NCBI RefSeq assembly: GCF_035918235.1
Contig: NZ_CP109485.1
Coordinates: 4,030,001-4,094,000 of the forward strand
Direction of reading: 5' to 3'
Length of the DNA: 64,000 nt
Origin: Streptomyces sp. NBC_01445
Lineage (GTDB): Bacteria; Actinomycetota; Actinomycetes; Streptomycetales; Streptomycetaceae
Both the position numbers and the translations under genes were made by a program. The notes under the pieces are model-generated. The model ran no database searches, was not told where the DNA came from, and was given only the letters and a program-made list of their open reading frames with translations. Shown piece by piece: positions 9,471-17,092 of this stretch (positions within the stretch are counted from its first letter, which is position 1; every line of letters starts with the position of its first letter).

Positions 9471-10005
9471 TCAGTTGAGCTTCGCCACCACCGCCTTGGC
9501 ACGCCGCCGCCGCATCTCGGCCACCCTGGCCACGAGTTCGGGCCGCTGGTCCCGCCCGGAAAACGACGCGCTCGGGACCGTACCGCTCCAGCACTTCGGA
9601 AAGTTGCTCGACAGGGTCCGCCAGATCCCCGGCCGGACTACTGGTCAGGTCGCAAGAGGGGATCGCGCGATCGTGTCCGCCAACTCGGGTTCGGCGGGCC
9701 CGAACTCGTTGAGCGCATGGTCCAACCCGAGTTCGGATGCCTCCCATCAGGAGGACGTGTGGAAGGCCACGAGGCTGCACAGCCGCGGGTCAGCCCCAAC
9801 GACGGCGCTCAAGTACCGCCCCCCTCGATCATGTGCTGTCCGGTGTCCACGGCGGCGCGGGCATACCCGATGTCGTGCCCAATGGCTGCGGCCGCCAACA
9901 GTTCGGCGTCCTCGCCCAACGTCGGCGCCAGGTTCAGCGCCTGGGAGCAGACCCACTGAGAGTGGGCCCACCCCACCGCCGCGGCAGGCTGTCAGCCAAC
10001 ACTGA
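9471..10005 (-). pseudogene. HD-domain phosphohydrolase remnant
   Basis: Minus-strand frames together spell an HD protein: SVLADSLPRRW, then AHSQWVCSQALNLAPTLG, ELLAAAAIGHDIGYARAAVD (metal-binding HD motif), then after a shift in a G-run RYLSAVVGADPRLCSLVAFH, an in-frame TGA, WEASELGLDHALNEFG, another shift to PAGDLADPVEQLSEVLERYG, and a last shift to RPELVARVAEMRRRRAKAVV with a stop at 9471. At least three frameshifts and one stop make it a pseudogene. HD genes of this kind are common passengers of Streptomyces integrated elements. Confidence 0.7.
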
Positions 10006-10120
10006 CTCAGCAAGGCCATGTGCCTACTTGGCCAGCTGCATTGTCCAATGCCTCCGAGGCAATCGGGAGTTCAGGAAGGAGAGCTGACGAACCGGCCCAC
10101 CCCGCGTGGTTGCGTCCAGG

Positions 10121-11522
10121 GAAGTGGTGTACGGGTTCGACCTGATCCGGGGGTTTGCTCCGGCATCGGGATGGTGCCCGCATAGATGAACGGCCACCGG
10201 CTGATCTTCGAAGTGTCGAAGCCTCGAAGGAGATCAGCACGATGACCGCACCTGACAGTCTGCCCCTGCACGCCCTCGCGGAAGACAACCTCGCCACGGC
10301 GAGTCCGGATCTGCTGCGCGCGATGGTCAAGACGTTCGCCGACGCCCTCATGTCCGCGGAGGCTGATGCCCTGTGCAACGCCGAATACGGGCAGGTCAGC
10401 GACGACCGCGTCAACCACCGCAACGGCTACCGCCCACGCGAGTGGGACACGAGGGCCGGCACCGTCGAACTGGCCGTTCCCAAGCTGCGCCAGGGCAGTT
10501 ACTTCCCGCACTGGCTCCTCGAGCGACGCCGCCGGGCCGAACAGGCTCTCATCTCGGTGGTCGCTACCGCCTACCTGCTCGGCGTGAGTACGCGCCGGGT
10601 CGAGAAGCTCGCCGCCTCCCTCGGCGTCACCCAACTGTCGAAGTCCCAGGTCAGCGCGATGGCCAAACACCTGGACGAGCAGGTCGCAGCCTTCCGCAAC
10701 CGGCCCCTGGACCAAGGCCCCTACACGTTCGTCTGGGTCGACGCACTGACCCAGAAGGTCCGCGAGGGAGGCCGCATCATCAACATCCACGCACTGATCG
10801 CGGTCGGCGTGAACGCCGACGGACACCGCGAGATCCTCGGCATCGACGTCGCCTCCAGCGAGGACGGCGCCGGCTGGCTCGCCTTCCTGCGCTCACTGAT
10901 CGCCCGCGGCCTGTCCGGCGTCCAACTGGTCATCTCCGACGCCCATGCCGGCCTCGTCGACGCGATCGGTGCAGTTCTGCCCGGAGCTTCGTGGCAAAGG
11001 TGCCGCACCCACTACGCCCGCAACCTGCTCAGCCAGGTTCCGAAATCGGCCCAGCCCTGGGTGGCCACCTTGCTGCGGACCGTCTTCGAACAGCCCGACA
11101 GCGACGCGGTCCAGGCCCAGATGCGGCACGTTCTGGACGCGCTGGAGGCCAAGTTCCCCGAGGCAGCAGCCCACTTGGACACCGCCCAGCACGATCTGCT
11201 GGCGTTCACCGCGTTCCCGCGGGAGATCTGGCGGCAGGTCTGGTCGAACAATCCGCAGGAGAGGTTGAACAAAGAGATCCGCCGTCGCACCGACGTGGTC
11301 GGGATCTTCCCCGACCGCACCGCAGTGATCCGGCTCGTCGGCGCGGTGCTCGCCGAGCAGAACGACGAGTGGACCGAGGCCCGCCGCTACATGGGACTCG
11401 ACCTCCTCGCCAAAACCCGCCTCCACCCGATCGAGTCAGAAACCGACGACACCGCCTTGCCCACCGAACTCACCGCATAGCCTCAAATCGAGATCACCGA
11501 GTGGCCGTCAATACACCACTCC
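10121..11522 (+). mobile_element. IS256-family insertion sequence
   Basis: A complete transposase gene is flanked by short imperfect inverted ends: GTGGTGTA at 10124-10131 and its complement TACACCAC at 11512-11519. A second pair of related inverted segments lies inside (about 10190-10211 and 11488-11509). Exact ends and a target duplication could not be fixed by eye. It interrupts the decayed element between HD and GntR remnants. Confidence 0.75.
10242..11480 (+). CDS. IS256-family (mutator-type) transposase
   Basis: A 412-residue DDE transposase, full length for the family. The catalytic residues appear as Asp in FVWVDALTQKVRE, Asp in LVISDAHAGLVDAI and Glu in NNPQERLNKEIRRRTDVVG; the region HYARNLLSQVPK is also family-typical. 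The ATG at 10242 has AAGGAG about 10 bases upstream; an earlier in-frame start at 10155 is not supported. No frame damage is seen, so it is probably functional. Confidence 0.93.
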   Translation: MTAPDSLPLHALAEDNLATASPDLLRAMVKTFADALMSAEADALCNAEYGQVSDDRVNHRNGYRPREWDTRAGTVELAVPKLRQGSYFPHWLLERRRRAEQALISVVATAYLLGVSTRRVEKLAASLGVTQLSKSQVSAMAKHLDEQVAAFRNRPLDQGPYTFVWVDALTQKVREGGRIINIHALIAVGVNADGHREILGIDVASSEDGAGWLAFLRSLIARGLSGVQLVISDAHAGLVDAIGAVLPGASWQRCRTHYARNLLSQVPKSAQPWVATLLRTVFEQPDSDAVQAQMRHVLDALEAKFPEAAAHLDTAQHDLLAFTAFPREIWRQVWSNNPQERLNKEIRRRTDVVGIFPDRTAVIRLVGAVLAEQNDEWTEARRYMGLDLLAKTRLHPIESETDDTALPTELTA

Positions 11523-11523
11523 A

Positions 11524-11690
11524 GCGGACGTGACCCCCCGCGTCGCGCCTCGACGTGGCCGGCGGTCTCCAGCTCACGCACGGCACGGCGAACCCGTGCC
11601 ACGCGATACCCCGTACTTCTCGACAAGGGCCGCTTCGCTCTGCGGACCACCAGCTCGCGGCAAGGGAAGTCATTCAGTGACGGCACGGTC
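11524..11690 (-). pseudogene. GntR-family regulator fragment truncated by the IS
   Basis: Minus-strand frames combine to a GntR winged helix: VPSLNDF, then in a shifted frame SEAALVEKYGVSRGT, then back to VRRAVRELETAGHVEARRGGS, after which the sequence meets the right end of the IS. Two frameshifts and loss of the effector domain show it is dead. It is probably the regulator of the decayed element. Confidence 0.6.
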
Positions 11691-11848
11691 GTGTCGCGCA
11701 GCCTTCACCGGTTCCACCTCGTGGTTCCACCTCGTCAGAATCAGTCCGTGCATGCTTGCGGTGCCCGTAAGGGGTCAGCGGCCCGCACCCAGAGGGATCT
11801 CCATAGGCCACTTTGGACGATTAGACAATCCTCGGCGGCCGGAGCAGC

Positions 11849-12730
11849 ATGGATTTGTTGGGAGGTGTGGAGATCGCGGATCCTTGGGGAATGACGGCGC
11901 CGCCAGTCTGCGGGCGCCCGGGGCGACGGATCCCGAGCGATCACACAGCAATGAGCCCTGATGATGTCGCTGCCTTTTCCATGTCCGTAAACAGCCAGCC
12001 ATCCGTACACATAGCTCTCCTTGGCGGTTTCGACCTAGTGGTCAACGATGTCTCGGTAGCAGTCCCGGTAGGCTCGAAGCGACTCTTGGCATTCGTCGCG
12101 CTCAATTACCATTACCGCGTCTCTGTCCCCCGGTCCTTGATCGCCGGAAGCCTTTGGCCCGAGGTGTCCGAGCAGAAGGCGCACACGAACCTTCGGGCGG
12201 CGCTGACACGACTGCACGGCTTGGGCCGGAAAGCGCTGGACATCTCTCCCACCGAGGTGCGCCTCGAGCGAGAGGTCACCGTCGACCTGCACCACGCCCG
12301 GTCGCTCGCCCAACGCATACTCGATCCCTGCGTTCCGGCCGAGGACCTCGGCCTCAATGCGGCGACCGTCGACCAGCTCTCCGCCGATCTGCTGCCCGGG
12401 TGGTACGACGAGTGGGTCTTGCTGGAGGCGGAGAAATGGCGCCAGCTCCGACTCCATGCCCTCGAGAAACTGGCCGGAGAATTCATTGATGCCGAGCAGT
12501 TCGCCGGAGCGGTGACGGCCGCTCACACAGCCGTGCAGGCAGATCCACTGCGGGAGAGCAGCCAGGTCTCGTTGATCCGCGCCCACCTGGCGGAGGGCAA
12601 CCTGGCTGAGGCGCTGGACCACTTCGAACGCTACGCGTGGCGCCTCCGCAACGAGTTGGGGCTCCGCCCCACACAGCGGCTGCGCCGGCTCGTCGCCGGA
12701 CTTCGGCAACCCCCTGGAGGGGGACAGTAG
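11849..12730 (+). CDS. AfsR/SARP-type transcriptional regulator (BTAD domain)
   Basis: A 293-residue protein with an OmpR-like winged helix (about residues 52-145: IALLGGFDLVVNDVSVAVPV, RSLIAGSLWPE, NLRAALTRLH) and a helical bacterial transcriptional activator (BTAD) domain to the end (LRESSQVSLIRAHLAEGNLA, LRNELGLRPTQRLRRLV). SARPs bind direct heptamer repeats and usually activate local secondary-metabolism or developmental genes. The ATG at 11849 has GGAG nearby; ATGs at 11951 and 11981 would give starts closer to the domain. It lies convergent with, and next to, two genes for NQNNQ-repeat secreted proteins, which it may control (inference). Confidence 0.82.
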   Translation: MDLLGGVEIADPWGMTAPPVCGRPGRRIPSDHTAMSPDDVAAFSMSVNSQPSVHIALLGGFDLVVNDVSVAVPVGSKRLLAFVALNYHYRVSVPRSLIAGSLWPEVSEQKAHTNLRAALTRLHGLGRKALDISPTEVRLEREVTVDLHHARSLAQRILDPCVPAEDLGLNAATVDQLSADLLPGWYDEWVLLEAEKWRQLRLHALEKLAGEFIDAEQFAGAVTAAHTAVQADPLRESSQVSLIRAHLAEGNLAEALDHFERYAWRLRNELGLRPTQRLRRLVAGLRQPPGGGQ

Positions 12731-12747
12731 GGGCCGCGAGGATATCC

Positions 12748-12781
12748 GCGAACTCGCCACTCTCCTGGGTGGCGAGTTCGC
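12748..12781. terminator. Bidirectional terminator between SARP gene and repeat-protein gene
   Basis: A perfect 13-bp inverted repeat (GCGAACTCGCCAC at 12748-12760 and its complement at 12769-12781) with an 8-base loop sits between the convergent genes, 18 bases after the regulator stop. TTTG follows on the plus strand. Confidence 0.8.
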
Positions 12782-12813
12782 TTTGCCGAAGCGGTTCGGT
12801 GCAGAGACCACTA

Positions 12814-14076
12814 CTACGAGGCCTGGTTGTTCTGGTTGACGCCCGCGTTACCGGTGGCCTGGTTGTTCTGGTTCCCGCCCGCGTTACCGGTGGCCTGGTT
12901 GTTCTGGTTCCCACCCGCGTTACCGGTGGCCTGGTTGTTCTGGTTCCCACCCGCGTTACCGGTGGCCTGGTTGTTCTGGTTCCCACCCGCATTGCCGGTG
13001 GCCTGGTTGTTCTGGTTCCCACCCGCGTTACCGGTGGCCTGGTTGTTCTGGTTCCCACCCGCGTTACCGGTGGCCTGGTTGTTCTGGTTGAAGCCACCGC
13101 GGAGACCGGTCGCCTGGTTGTTCTGGTTGAAGCCACCGCGGAGACCCGTGGCCTGGTTGTTCTGGTTGAAGCCACCGCGGAGACCGGTCGCCTGGTTGTT
13201 CTGGTTGAAGCCACCGCGGAGACCGGTCGCCTGGTTGTTCTGGTTGAAGCCGCGACGGTTTCCGGTGGCCTGGTTGTTCTGGTTGAAGCCACCGCGGAGA
13301 CCGGTCGCCTGGTTGTTCTGGTTGAAGCCGCGACGGTTTCCGGTGGCCTGGTTGTTCTGGTTGAAGCCACCGCGGATACCGGTCGCCTGGTTGTTCTGGT
13401 TCCCACCCGCGTTACCGGTGGCCTGGTTGTTCTGGTTCCCACCCGCGTTACCGGTGGCCTGGTTGTTCTGGTTCCCACCCGCGTTACCGGTGGCCTGGTT
13501 GTTCTGGTTCCCACCCGCGTTACCGGTGGCCTGGTTGTTCTGGTTCCCACCCGCGTTACCGGTGGCCTGGTTGTTCTGGTTCCCACCCGCGTTACCGGTG
13601 GCCTGGTTGTTCTGGTTCCCACCCGCGTTACCGGTGGCCTGGTTGTTCTGGTTCCCACCCGCGTTACCGGTGGCCTGGTTGTTCTGGTTCCCACCCGCGT
13701 TACCGGTGGCCTGGTTGTTCTGGTTCCCACCCGCGTTACCGGTGGCCTGGTTGTTCTGGTTCCCGCCCGCGTTACCGGTGGCCTGGTTGTTCTGGTTCCC
13801 ACCCGCGTTACCGGTGGCCTGGTTGTTCTGGTTCCCACCCGCATTGCCGGACGCCTGGTTGTTCTGATTACCGCCCGCATTGCCGGTGGCCTGGTTGTTC
13901 TGATTACCGCCGGTGCAGGGGGTTTGCTCGGTGCACGCTGTCGGCGCGGCCTTTGCCTTTGGTGCCTCCTGATGTGCCGCTGTGGCGGTCGCCGCGCCTG
14001 CCCCGAGAGCAAGCGTCGCGGCCAGGCCGGACGCGCTTATCAGGCGAGGGATGCGACGCCGGATGCTTGTCACCAT
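12814..14076 (-). CDS. Secreted NQNNQ-repeat protein, long form (30 repeats)
   Basis: A 420-residue protein of unknown function. An N-terminal signal peptide (positively charged MVTSIRRRIPRL, hydrophobic ASGLAATLALGAGA, cleavage probably after TATA-A) is followed by a short linker with two Cys, then 30 tandem repeats to the C-terminus. Most units are 12 residues (NQNNQATGNAGG); eight central units are 13 residues (for example NQNNQATGLRGGF). The Asn/Gln/Gly-rich, strictly periodic composition is that expected of a stacked beta-strand or amyloid-like fibre; this is inference. GTAAGGAAGCCACC just before the ATG at 14076 is a good ribosome-binding site; an upstream ATG in frame is not used. It has no transmembrane or sortase tail, so it should be released or wall-associated by assembly. 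A shorter relative lies 316 bases upstream. Confidence 0.85.
   Translation of the reverse strand: MVTSIRRRIPRLISASGLAATLALGAGAATATAAHQEAPKAKAAPTACTEQTPCTGGNQNNQATGNAGGNQNNQASGNAGGNQNNQATGNAGGNQNNQATGNAGGNQNNQATGNAGGNQNNQATGNAGGNQNNQATGNAGGNQNNQATGNAGGNQNNQATGNAGGNQNNQATGNAGGNQNNQATGNAGGNQNNQATGNAGGNQNNQATGNAGGNQNNQATGNAGGNQNNQATGIRGGFNQNNQATGNRRGFNQNNQATGLRGGFNQNNQATGNRRGFNQNNQATGLRGGFNQNNQATGLRGGFNQNNQATGLRGGFNQNNQATGLRGGFNQNNQATGNAGGNQNNQATGNAGGNQNNQATGNAGGNQNNQATGNAGGNQNNQATGNAGGNQNNQATGNAGGNQNNQATGNAGVNQNNQAS
12822..13906 (-). repeat. Thirty tandem 36/39-bp coding repeats
   Basis: The core CCTGGTTGTTCT recurs at a spacing of 36 bp (12822 to 13074), then 39 bp (13074 to 13386), then 36 bp (13386 to 13890), 30 copies in all. 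DNA identity between neighbours is very high in the 36-bp blocks, suggesting recent expansion by unequal recombination. Confidence 0.95.
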
Positions 14077-14392
14077 GGTGGCTTCCTTACATGTGAAAGC
14101 GGGGTTGCGCTTACCTGTCCCAGTCATCGTGGGGCGCCAGGCATCACCGTCGCGTGACGCTGGCGTGACCGGGCTGGTGGCCTTCGCCGACGAGCATCTG
14201 CTGCAGCCGGCTCTCATGGTTCAGCCTCACCGCGTCGCCTCACGTCAGCGCCATACTTACGCTCGATGCCACGTGCCCCCCGGGGGACAGGGCCGAGGCC
14301 CATTCGCCAGATCCCACCCCGAAACCGACGGAACCCGCCACGAGACCGTGACGGGTTCGCATTGTCAAAGCCGATCGGCAGGGTCGGCGTCT
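14077..14392 (-). promoter_or_regulatory. Upstream region of the long repeat gene, with SARP-box-like direct repeat
   Basis: No gene is visible in these 316 bases. On the minus strand, 76 bases before the start codon, the heptamer GTCACGC occurs twice with a 4-bp spacer (14152-14158 and 14163-14169 as GCGTGAC on the plus strand). An 11-bp periodicity of heptamers is the known layout of SARP binding sites. No convincing -10 box was found. Confidence 0.4.
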
Positions 14393-15244
14393 TCAGTTGC
14401 CCGACACAGTCTGCGCCTGCTTCAGCTTCAACTGCGCGATGAACGCGATCGTGGGCCCGTTTACCTGGTTGTTCTGGTTGACGCCACCAGAGGTGCGATT
14501 CGCCTGGTTGTTCTGGTTGACGCCACCAGAGGTGCGATTCGCCTGGTTGTTCTGGTTCACGCCACCAGAAGTGCCGTTTGCCTGGTTGTTCTGGTTCACG
14601 CCACCGGAAGTGCCGTTTGCCTGGTTGTTCTGGTTCACGCCACCGGAAGTGCCGTTTGCCTGGTTGTTCTGGTTCACGCCACCAGAGGTCCCGTTTACCT
14701 GGTTGTTCTGATTCACGCCACCAGAGGAGCCATTTGCCTGGTTGTTCTGATTCACGCCACCAGAAGTGCCATTCGCCTGGTTGTTCTGGTTCACGCCACC
14801 GGAGGGGCTAATTGCCTGGTTGTTCTGATTCACTCCACCAGAGGCGCTAATTGCCTGGTTGTTCTGGTTGATGCCACCGGAGGTGCTGTTCACCTGGTTG
14901 TTCTGGTTCTTCCCGCCGGTGGTCCCGGCCGGCTGGCGCGGTACTTCAAAGAGACCGTCCAGCAGGCCGACACTGCGGAGGATGCCCCTCGTCTGCGCGT
15001 TCGCCTGCCACGCGACCGTCCGGTTCACACCCTTCGACGCCTTCTTCTCCTGCGCCTCTCGCTTCTTTTCTGCCCGTTGCTGCGCTTGCGGGGTGACGTC
15101 GCCCGACAGACCGACGGCGACGAATGGCCGAGTTCCTCCGTGGCCGGAGTCGCTGTAGTCGGCGGCATAGGCGCTTCCCGAGCCGAGAGCGACCAGACCG
15201 CCGACCGTTGCAGCGGCGATCACGACCTTCTGGAGCATGAGCAT
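14393..15244 (-). CDS. Secreted NQNNQ-repeat protein, short form (12 repeats)
   Basis: A 283-residue protein: a signal peptide (MLMLQKVVIAAATVGGLVAL, cleavage probably after SAYA), a 90-residue charged region with EKKREAQEKK, then 12 tandem 13-residue units such as NQNNQANGTSGGV, and a short non-repeat tail (IAFIAQLKLKQAQTVSGN). The NQNNQ core is shared with the neighbouring long protein but linkers and N-terminal domain differ, suggesting two subunits of one surface structure, for example major and nucleating or anchoring subunits (inference). GGAGGG lies 8 bases before the ATG at 15244. Function unknown; no recognised catalytic or anchoring domain. Confidence 0.85.
   Translation of the reverse strand: MLMLQKVVIAAATVGGLVALGSGSAYAADYSDSGHGGTRPFVAVGLSGDVTPQAQQRAEKKREAQEKKASKGVNRTVAWQANAQTRGILRSVGLLDGLFEVPRQPAGTTGGKNQNNQVNSTSGGINQNNQAISASGGVNQNNQAISPSGGVNQNNQANGTSGGVNQNNQANGSSGGVNQNNQVNGTSGGVNQNNQANGTSGGVNQNNQANGTSGGVNQNNQANGTSGGVNQNNQANRTSGGVNQNNQANRTSGGVNQNNQVNGPTIAFIAQLKLKQAQTVSGN
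14464..14905 (-). repeat. Twelve tandem 39-bp coding repeats
   Basis: The core CTGGTTGTTCT recurs every 39 bp from about 14464 to 14893 within the short repeat gene. Units differ more from one another than those of the long gene. Confidence 0.92.
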
Positions 15245-15901
15245 GGAATCTTGCCCTCCGTGCGTCTGCAGTGCAGAGCTGCATTACCCATTGCAATGCA
15301 ATGGCTACTTAACGTACATGCGCATTGGATGAGCCTTCCGCCGGGGACCCGTGTCGCACCTCCCGATCACTCATTCATCCTCTCCAGCAGCGCTTCGCAC
15401 GCGTACGCCGTGAGCCCTCGGTATCTAAAGGCTGAGGGCTTCGCCGTAGGCCGTATGCGGTGGCTTGGTCTTGGCGAACACTTCGAGGTCCTCTCCGCTG
15501 ACGGGCCACAGACCTGACACCCGGCCGCTCCGGCGACCGTCGCTGGAAGCGGTTGATCGTCCCTGATGGAGCCGTCCAGCTCCGGCCCGCGGCAAGGGAG
15601 AGCGCACCCGGTTCGGCGCCCGTCGAAGAGGTCGCTTTCGCCGAACCCTGTTCGGCGGAGGTTGGCCGTTGTGACGCGCCGGCATCTACGTCCGACATCA
15701 ACGACAGCGGAGTCGCACAGCGTGACGGTTCGGATCGACGGATACGGGACTGCCGGCGCATGGGTCGCTGACGGGGAGTGCTTCGTCTACGACGAGGCCC
15801 AGGACCCCGTCCCGGTACGCCCCGAACACGGAGCGAGTCGACGAGATCCTGCGGCGCCATGAGCCGAGCATTCCCGGAAAGGGATTCCCTGCTTCATCAC
15901 T
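15245..15901. other. Intergenic region with a palindrome upstream of the short repeat gene
   Basis: No convincing gene was found in these 657 bases; short open frames are arginine-rich shadows. The main feature is a perfect palindrome at 15288-15304 (CCATTGCA, single central base, TGCAATGG), 44 bases upstream of the short repeat gene, next to further TGCA-containing repeats (15268-15283). It could be an operator. Confidence 0.45.
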
Positions 15902-17092
15902 TCACCGAGCCTCGCCCCGTACCTGGATCACAGCATGCGTTCCCTTTGTTCGCCAGGATTCGGGTTCCGAGTCGTTCAGCGCGTCCTCCGTTTGTTTGTC
16001 CAGGCCCACGATTACGTCTGATTTGAGGGTGCGCAGGGCTGCTACGGGGGTCGGGAAGTAGGAGGTGCACGTGGGGAACGGGGTTGTGGCGGGTCGGAGT
16101 CGGTCGCCTACCAGGCGGCGGTAGTTCAGGTCGCCCTTCAGGATCGTCAGTGTGGCTTTCTCGAAGCACTTCCTCAGGTCGCCCGGCATTGCGGCGTACG
16201 GCAGTGGGGCGCAGGAGAACGGGTGGGCGAGGAGCTGGAGTCGGCCCGTTGATGTCGCTTGCCATAGGCGTTCGCCCGTTTCACCTGCCTCGCCCGCGGC
16301 TCGTTTCAGGTGGCGCAGGGCGTCGATTACGTCCGTGGGGGTCGCGTCGGAGACGTAGTACGGGTGTGGCTTTACGTGGAGGACCGCTTGCTCCGCGTGT
16401 CCGTGACGGAGGAAGTGGTCGATGAGGAGGAGGTCCGGGACCAGTTCGCGGCCCGCGTTGTCCGCCACCACGTGGACCGTGTTCCCGGCCCCGGGCGGCA
16501 GGAGCGACCAGAGGCGCTCCGAGTCGTCCACCAAGAGGGGAGTGGTGGGGGTGGTTACGTCGGGGGCGGTCGCTGTCAGTCGGAAGCCGAGGTCTGCCCT
16601 GTTGCCCCACAGGGAGCCGTGGAGCAGCGCCCGGCCTTGGGTTTCCGGCGGTTCCTGCGCCAGGCGGTCCAGAGCCGTCAGTTCCGCCTGCGCCTCCGGG
16701 CTCCGTAGCTCCGCCTGTTTGAAGGGGCGGAAGGGGTCGATGCCCTGCCACGGTCCGGCGGAATCGAAGTAGCCGACCGCGTCCAGGAGCCTGCGGTAGA
16801 AGTAGCTCTCCGCCCACAGGAACGGCGCGTCGAACCACGACCCGCCCCCGTGCTCGCCGCTCCCCCACTCCTCCCACTGGTCGCGGTCCCGGGCGTCGGC
16901 CGGCAGCGGTTCCATCACGCCGGCCGGATCCGTGCTCTCGCTCAGGAGCGCGTCCAGCGCCCGCTGCCGCTCCGGGTCGTACGGGAACGCGTCCCGCACC
17001 CGCTGGATGAGCGCCGGGTGCCGTTCGCGCAGCACGCTGTACGGAAATGATCCGGGGGCGTTGCTCCGGATGACGTCGTCAACGTTCTCCAT
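15902..17092 (-). CDS. ARMT1-type (DUF89) damage-control phosphatase
   Basis: The 396-residue protein has the metal-binding motifs of the DUF89/ARMT1 family: VVADNAGRELVPDLLLIDHFL (Asp-Asn and Glu/Asp) and a C-terminal LKGDLNYRRLVGD. Family members are metal-dependent phosphatases acting on damaged or excess phosphometabolites; bacterial substrates are not established. The ATG at 17092 overlaps the 3' end of the TetR gene by 14 bases, so the two are co-transcribed and the TetR protein may regulate it. Confidence 0.82.
   Translation of the reverse strand: MENVDDVIRSNAPGSFPYSVLRERHPALIQRVRDAFPYDPERQRALDALLSESTDPAGVMEPLPADARDRDQWEEWGSGEHGGGSWFDAPFLWAESYFYRRLLDAVGYFDSAGPWQGIDPFRPFKQAELRSPEAQAELTALDRLAQEPPETQGRALLHGSLWGNRADLGFRLTATAPDVTTPTTPLLVDDSERLWSLLPPGAGNTVHVVADNAGRELVPDLLLIDHFLRHGHAEQAVLHVKPHPYYVSDATPTDVIDALRHLKRAAGEAGETGERLWQATSTGRLQLLAHPFSCAPLPYAAMPGDLRKCFEKATLTILKGDLNYRRLVGDRLRPATTPFPTCTSYFPTPVAALRTLKSDVIVGLDKQTEDALNDSEPESWRTKGTHAVIQVRGEAR

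Larger units (their letters stand above)
7028..11690 (-). mobile_element. Decayed integrative element next to tRNA-Arg
   Basis: From the tRNA 3' end rightward the minus strand shows, in the order expected near the attachment end of an AICE, a small gene, a tyrosine integrase, an excisionase, a fragment of a replication-initiator C-terminus, an HD-phosphohydrolase and a GntR regulator. All except xis and the first small gene are broken by frameshifts, stops or truncation. An IS256-family element sits between the HD and GntR remnants. I found no second copy of the tRNA 3' end, so the distal attachment site is lost or outside recognisable range; the right boundary is a guess. Confidence 0.7.

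Noticed and set aside
12822..13906. A 36-bp regular repeat array that could look like CRISPR
   Set aside because: There are no unique spacers, spacing changes to 39 bp in the middle, and the array is wholly coding with a signal peptide in front.
12637..14157. Long open frames on the other strand and in other frames across the NQNNQ repeats
   Set aside because: Periodic repeats keep stop codons out of several frames; only the minus frame with a signal peptide and a good ribosome-binding site is supported.
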